From Jacaranda mimosifolia (taxonomy: Eukaryota; Streptophyta; Magnoliopsida; Lamiales; Bignoniaceae), in assembly GCA_018894105.1 (NCBI GenBank), contig CM032133.1, positions 18,366,501-18,430,500 on the forward strand: a DNA stretch of 64,000 bases. The letters are read 5' to 3'. A program made the translations under genes and the position numbers. Of the stretch, positions 59,142-64,000 are shown in pieces. A model generated the notes under the pieces. That model was given only the letters and a program-made list of their open reading frames with translations, did no database searches and was not told the origin of the DNA. Position 1 is the stretch's first letter. The number at the start of each line of letters is the position of its first letter.

Positions 59142-62100
59142 TGTAACGCCCCCACTCAAGTCAACACCTAAGCTGAGGCGCCACTTAATTCAATCTTAAA
59201 TTGAACCTATGAATCAATTAGTCCGTAATCAAACGTTTCAAGCTTACAGAAATAACAGCGGAATTTCAAACTTAACAAACTTGTCAACCCATTAAGTAAA
59301 TGCCATGATTCATATTCTTACATAACAAAATATTTACATTCCTTAAGTCGGCCACATCAACATGATATATCACAGCATCTTGAGTGCTTAGCAATCCGAT
59401 AATTTCCATATATGCATTCAACATTTGATTTATTAATAAACATTCATGTCCTGCCTAGAGTCCAATCCTTCATTTAATCCCTGTCTGATAGAATCAAAAT
59501 AAATGAGGGTAAGTCCAAAAGACTTAGTGAGGGAGAAAAAAATGATAGGATGTGAAAGAAAACTATTGAGATACACCAATTAGCAATAAAATTCTATAAT
59601 AAGCAAGACTTTTTCAATGTGAACAAATTTCGGTAATAAGCAAGAATTTCTTCAACATGATCAATAGAGGACATGACACTACCAAAATCAATAGACTATT
59701 GGTCATTCCAACCTTATTACTCCCAGATCAAATTATAATTGCAAGTACCAGGCATCAGTGGCATCAGTATAGTATAAATAAAATTTCCTTATCACTCCAT
59801 TACTCAAGCACTCAGCTCAGCGGGTAACAACTTGATTATATGGCATAGCCGATCACATGCCAAATCCCATCACTCACAGTTTGCTACCTCCAGCTAGCTA
59901 TAAGTTAGGATTGTAAGTGAGTACTAGCCGTAAGACCTGTGTTTGTCGGTCCATTTCGCTTGACCATCTTTCGAACCTAGTCCTTGGGTCCAAATCCCCC
60001 GTGGCGTCCCTCCGGGTGAAAACCGCCCATGGCGTCCCATGAGTCGGAAACCGCCCTTGGCATCCCATGGGTTGAAAAGATACAATGCCAATAGATAAGA
60101 ATTTAACCTTTAAAGCAATAAGCACGAGTATAACCAAATAAAGTGTGAAAGAGGTCTAGTAGTGAAATTCAGAGGTGATCATGGGAATAGACTCAAGAGG
60201 AGCCCCCACTGAATATGCCCTGTCAACTAGTGTGGCTCTTTGCTCTATAACAGACTCAAGAGGAGCCCCCCACTGGACATGCCTTGTCAATTAGTGTGGC
60301 TCTTTGCTCTAGGATAGACTCACGAGGGACCCCCACTGGACAGGCCCTGTCAACTAGTGTGGCTCCTTGCTATGCCCAGCACATATTTTTACAATACTAA
60401 CCGAAAAAGACATTTAAAAGAGTCAAGATTTTCAACGTTCAATTGCCAACAGGGCAAAACAACTTAACAATTTTGCCACAAGGCGGTCAACAATACACTT
60501 GAACAAACAACATGTTTATAAGAAACTAACAAGTATATTGGCCAGCAAGGCCATTTTGGTATATAAATCTAAGCATTCCGTTGAGATTAGCTTTCCAACA
60601 AAGTTTACAAGTTCGGAGAAATTCATAGTGTTCAATTAAAAAACAGTTATTTTCAAGAAAATATGGAAAAATACCAAATAGTTTCAAATTCAGGAGAACT
60701 TCACAGGGTTCGATAATCAAGCCATGTTAATCAAGACAGATATCAAATCAGCAGAACCTAATGAGTTCAAAGTTAGATACGGAACAAGCGATAACCAATT
60801 GGCAGATCCCTCACAGGGGTAACAATAATGAACAAAATACGATAATCAAATCAATACCAATACTCACAGGGGTTTATCAATAAAATCGATAGGTACAAAA
60901 GTGCCAGATTGGCGGATTCTCACCTTAAAAGTCTCAGAAAACAACCACAATCGGCAATCTACTAATTTGTGGGACCTACTCCTTCGTCACCTATCAAAGG
61001 AATAAGTTCACAATCAAATCTTCTGAATCTTAACTATAAATATAATGAATGTCATTATCAAACTTAAGGGTATTCCAACATAGTCTTGATAATTCTTATA
61101 TGTTTAAATAGTCCATGACCTTGTTTCCCAATTGATTTAAAGTTCAGAGCACATAACCTAAACCCAACATTGATTATGATTTCTCAATCATAATTTTTAA
61201 TGCACTTAAATATCCTTATCATGTTCCTCAATTACTCTAACTATTCAGTCACAATTCTCAAATTCCATGTTACACTCAAATGTTCAAGGTAATCACATGT
61301 CATAGTCCTTAACTCAACAAGCTAATAAACTAGTTGTTAAAATCTTATTTAAGGCCTCAACAACAATCTGATAATTCATCCGAGTCGATTAAATTCAATA
61401 CTATATTAATTACAAGATTAATCTATAACCTTAGGCTAAATCTTGGTTTAACATTCTTGGTTCAAGTCATAATCAACTTCATCTGAAAATCCAATTACAT
61501 TCGATAATTTAATCGAATTAACTTTGATTATTGAAATTTACCCAAATTAGGTCGAATCAAGACCCAAGTTCAAGCTGAAAATAGCCCAGATGCGTTCGGA
61601 AACCAATTATGCACAAACTGCCCGAACAATATTGTCGCCACTATTGGAGAGGTGAACCAACACCACCATCTTGTGCGCCTCATGGAGGCAACCAGAAACC
61701 CCAAAACAATTTCCCATTTCGCTGCTATCTCGACAGCCAATTTGGGCAAAAACTCGCCTGCAAGCCCTAGCGCCACCACGACGCCACAACATCAATTCCT
61801 CCTCCGTCCACCGTCGAAATCACAAATTAACCCCACCACCAGACTACCCATCACCTCGCGATCAAAACCCACCCAATTCCCATCCATTTCCTCCTTCGAA
61901 AGCTGTGAAACCGCTACCACCACCGCGAGCTCACCATCGCCCTCATTTTTTATCCATTTCGTCGGTTGTTTTAGGTAAAATTTGGTATGGGATTGATCCT
62001 TGAGCTAAAGCGAGGGTGTTCATCGGATTAGTTTGACGTTTTTGGCGGTTTTTTGGCGATTCGATGCCGGGGTAGCTGTGGGGTTGTTTTTGAGAATTGG

Positions 62101-62290
62101 ATAAACTTTTGTCCTCAGTTGCATATATATAAATATATTTTCAGCTTCTTCAATTCAACCCCAAACTTTCTGACCGACTTCAATTTCACCCCCAAAAAGT
62201 TTCAATTGCCTTCAATTTTGTCCCTAACCTTCAATTGAGTCCTCCAACTTCTATTTCTTACACATTGACCCCCTAACATTCTTAATTCCA
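59142..62290 (-). repeat. Unclassified LTR-like or captured block, no intact gene
   Basis: The block starts TGTAACGCCCCC; on the minus strand it therefore ends GGGGGCGTTACA, a style common for plant LTR ends. It contains a 3-copy ~62-bp repeat (60189-60375), a short repeat of AACCGCCC(A/T)TGGC near 60020-60060, and a C-rich, CDS-like stretch (61640-62000) with no recognised domain. Composition is clearly less AT-rich than its surroundings. It could be a long solo LTR, a non-autonomous retroelement, or DNA captured by a Helitron. The right limit is approximate. Confidence 0.38.
60189..60375 (+). repeat. Three-copy ~62-bp tandem repeat
   Basis: Units share AGACTCAAGAGGAGCCCCCA, TGCCCTGTCAACTAGTGTGG and CTCTTTGCTCT with few differences. 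Copies begin at about 60189, 60252 and 60314. No coding or known motif is recognised. Confidence 0.85.
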
Positions 62291-62299
62291 GTCAGTTAG

Positions 62300-63730
62300 G
62301 TCCAAATGGCAAATTCTTAAAATTTTGAGTATTTTAATTCAATTCAAAAAATTTCATTTATTGTTAATTATTACCTCTAACTGATATGATTGCTTGTTAT
62401 CTCTATTTTTTTTTTCATCCAAAATTCAAAATATATTTAATAATGTTTCATAATCTTTATTAAAGAGCTAGAAGTTTGAGAAATGAATAAATATAAATTT
62501 ATTGATGTATAAGATCTCAATTTATCAAAATCTTTAAAATTAATTATTTTTGCAATAATATTTTTTAGATATGTAAAATATTTTTAGATAAAATTATATA
62601 TATGTAGAATATAACAAATAATTTAATATGAAGAATATTTCAAATATAAAAATGTACTTCCTCCAATAGCTATAAACTCTTAACTTTATTTTTATATTAT
62701 TAATTTAAATTATTTTAGTTTTTTAGAAATATAATAGAGATTTCATTTTTTATCATTTGAAATAAGTTCTTTTATATGAGACATATATATATATATATAG
62801 AGAGAGAGAGTTGATATAATTGAAAATTTTCAAAAGCTTGACAAATGACTACTTAAATAACAAATAATATCAATTTTTATATTTTTTTTCAATATATTTA
62901 GGTAAAAATTTTTATAATTATATCTCCTACTTTATTTTAATAGTTTTACTTATAATAATTCTTAAAAAATATTTTTACATAGATTAATAATGTCATATCA
63001 AAAAAGTTTAACTGAAAATAAGTATCCATTTAATTATTTGTACATATTTATATATTTATAAAAGAAACTTATATATGATAGAGTGATATTTTATCTTGAA
63101 TTGAATATTGAAAATTTACTTATTATTTTATTCATGTACATAATATAAGTTATTTGATAATAATAAAATAATCACATATATAAATAAATTTTACTTATCA
63201 TAGTCACATAGAATATTAAGAGATATTTTAGTTTATAAAATTTTCATGGTACAAGCTACGTACTGAATTAGTTATCAAATAATATAACTGTAACTTCCAC
63301 ATCATTAAGAAATCCTATAAAAAAAATTATATTTAAAAAAAATTATTTTCTCACATATCATATCAAAATATGTATGTACTATATCTAATTTAAAAAGCAC
63401 ATTTAATTAAATATTTTGCTCTACTTTTATATTCTTAATTCTTTCATTTTTTTTAAATTTTATTATTTTAAAATTTTTTGTATAATTTATAAACTTAGAG
63501 TTAACAATTCTTCATATTCCACAACATATTTAAGTATAAATTATCTTCAAACATCATATCTTTAAATTGAAATATTCATATTATTTCATTTAATCAGTGA
63601 TAGATTTAGTTTCTTTAAATACTAAAAATAAATACGATTCATTTTTAAGTACATGAAGTAAAATATTATTATAAATAAATTATTTCAATATTAATTTTTT
63701 TTTCGTTGTATCGCACCAGGCACATGCTAG
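62300..63730 (+). mobile_element. Helitron-like element D, 3' part
   Basis: From about 62300 (TCCAAATGGCAAATTCTTAA) the sequence matches the interior of element B read on its own strand (CAAATGTCAAATTCTTAGAA, CATCC-AAATTCAAAAT, TTCATAATCTTTAT). It ends GTATCGCACCAGGCACATG then CTAG at 63727-63730 and T. The 5' end is replaced or obscured by the preceding block. Confidence 0.5.
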
Positions 63731-64000
63731 TAATTATGTAATTAAGAACTGCATGGGGATGATGGTGGAGAATTTACTGTTGAAACTGATTTAAACGTTG
63801 TTCATGCACTTGCTACACTATTGAAAGTATTTAGTGAAGTTATTAAATTATGTCTTGTTTATATTCTCCTATTTTTAACATTAAATTTCTTAATATAATT
63901 AGAAAAAAGATATATAAATTCATCAAATAGGTCAACATATTGATATGGGAGATCGAGAGAATCTTGGTTGAAGTGATCTTTTGAAAGACTTTCTACATGT
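63731..64000. other. Right edge of the window, no gene recognised
   Basis: AT-rich sequence after the last Helitron-like end. Nothing is recognised. Confidence 0.4.

Noticed and set aside
61652..62003. Two overlapping + frames and overlapping minus frames with gene-like composition
   Set aside because: No frame shows a known domain or start/splice context, and composition alone (C-rich) keeps several frames open.

Overview
The window looks like nuclear DNA of a flowering plant, probably a eudicot. It is AT-rich and has plant-type introns, CACTA/Mutator/hAT/Harbinger/Helitron transposons, a Tat-lineage Ty3/Gypsy element and an L1-type LINE. I cannot name the species. It is gene-poor, and only two host genes are recognisable, both on the + strand. 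One is the 3' part of an ACD6/ITN1-like ankyrin-PGG membrane protein gene (523-2340). The other is a complete six-exon LIKE-COV (DUF502) gene (43656-46371). Each carries one apparent disabling lesion, a frameshift in the first and a TAA codon in exon 1 of the second. Each lesion could be real decay or a sequence error.

Layout, left half. After the ankyrin-PGG gene comes a Mutator-like element (3686-16284) split by a complete 11.3-kb CACTA transposon (4018-15361, GTA target duplication). The CACTA element carries a TNP2-type transposase and a TNPA/Transposase_24-type gene, both on the minus strand. Next is a 10.7-kb Ty3/Gypsy element of the Tat lineage (17290-27963). It has two LTRs, decayed gag-pro-RT-RNaseH-second RNaseH-integrase on the + strand, a 13-copy ~62-bp tandem array, and a spliced antisense gene with its own TATA-like box. 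A second Mutator-like element with 9-bp target duplications follows at 30255-32634.

Layout, right half. A decayed LINE (about 33371-40980) has its RNase H region split by a 1.86-kb foldback element (38728-40582). Then come a non-autonomous CACTA element (41516-43199, TCT duplication), the LIKE-COV gene, and a Mutator-like element (46628-48782) that contains a hAT-type MITE. These are followed by a second hAT-type element (49386-50239), a Tourist-type MITE (50282-50675), a cluster of Helitron-like ends (about 53400-63730), a third member of the GGGTTAATTA-ended Mutator-like group (55882-57738), and an unclassified repeat-like block (about 59142-62290).

The genes do not form a functional pathway. 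The window is mainly a record of nested insertions. The observations that stand out are: tRNA-like A-box/B-box modules with identical 44-bp spacing inside two unrelated DNA transposons; a foldback element that is one long hairpin with an asymmetric duplication; the antisense spliced gene in the Gypsy element; a group of Mutator-like elements with GC-rich, CCATGG-rich, G-tract-rich centres; and a GAGGCGTGGC motif that forms perfect hairpins near one transposon end.
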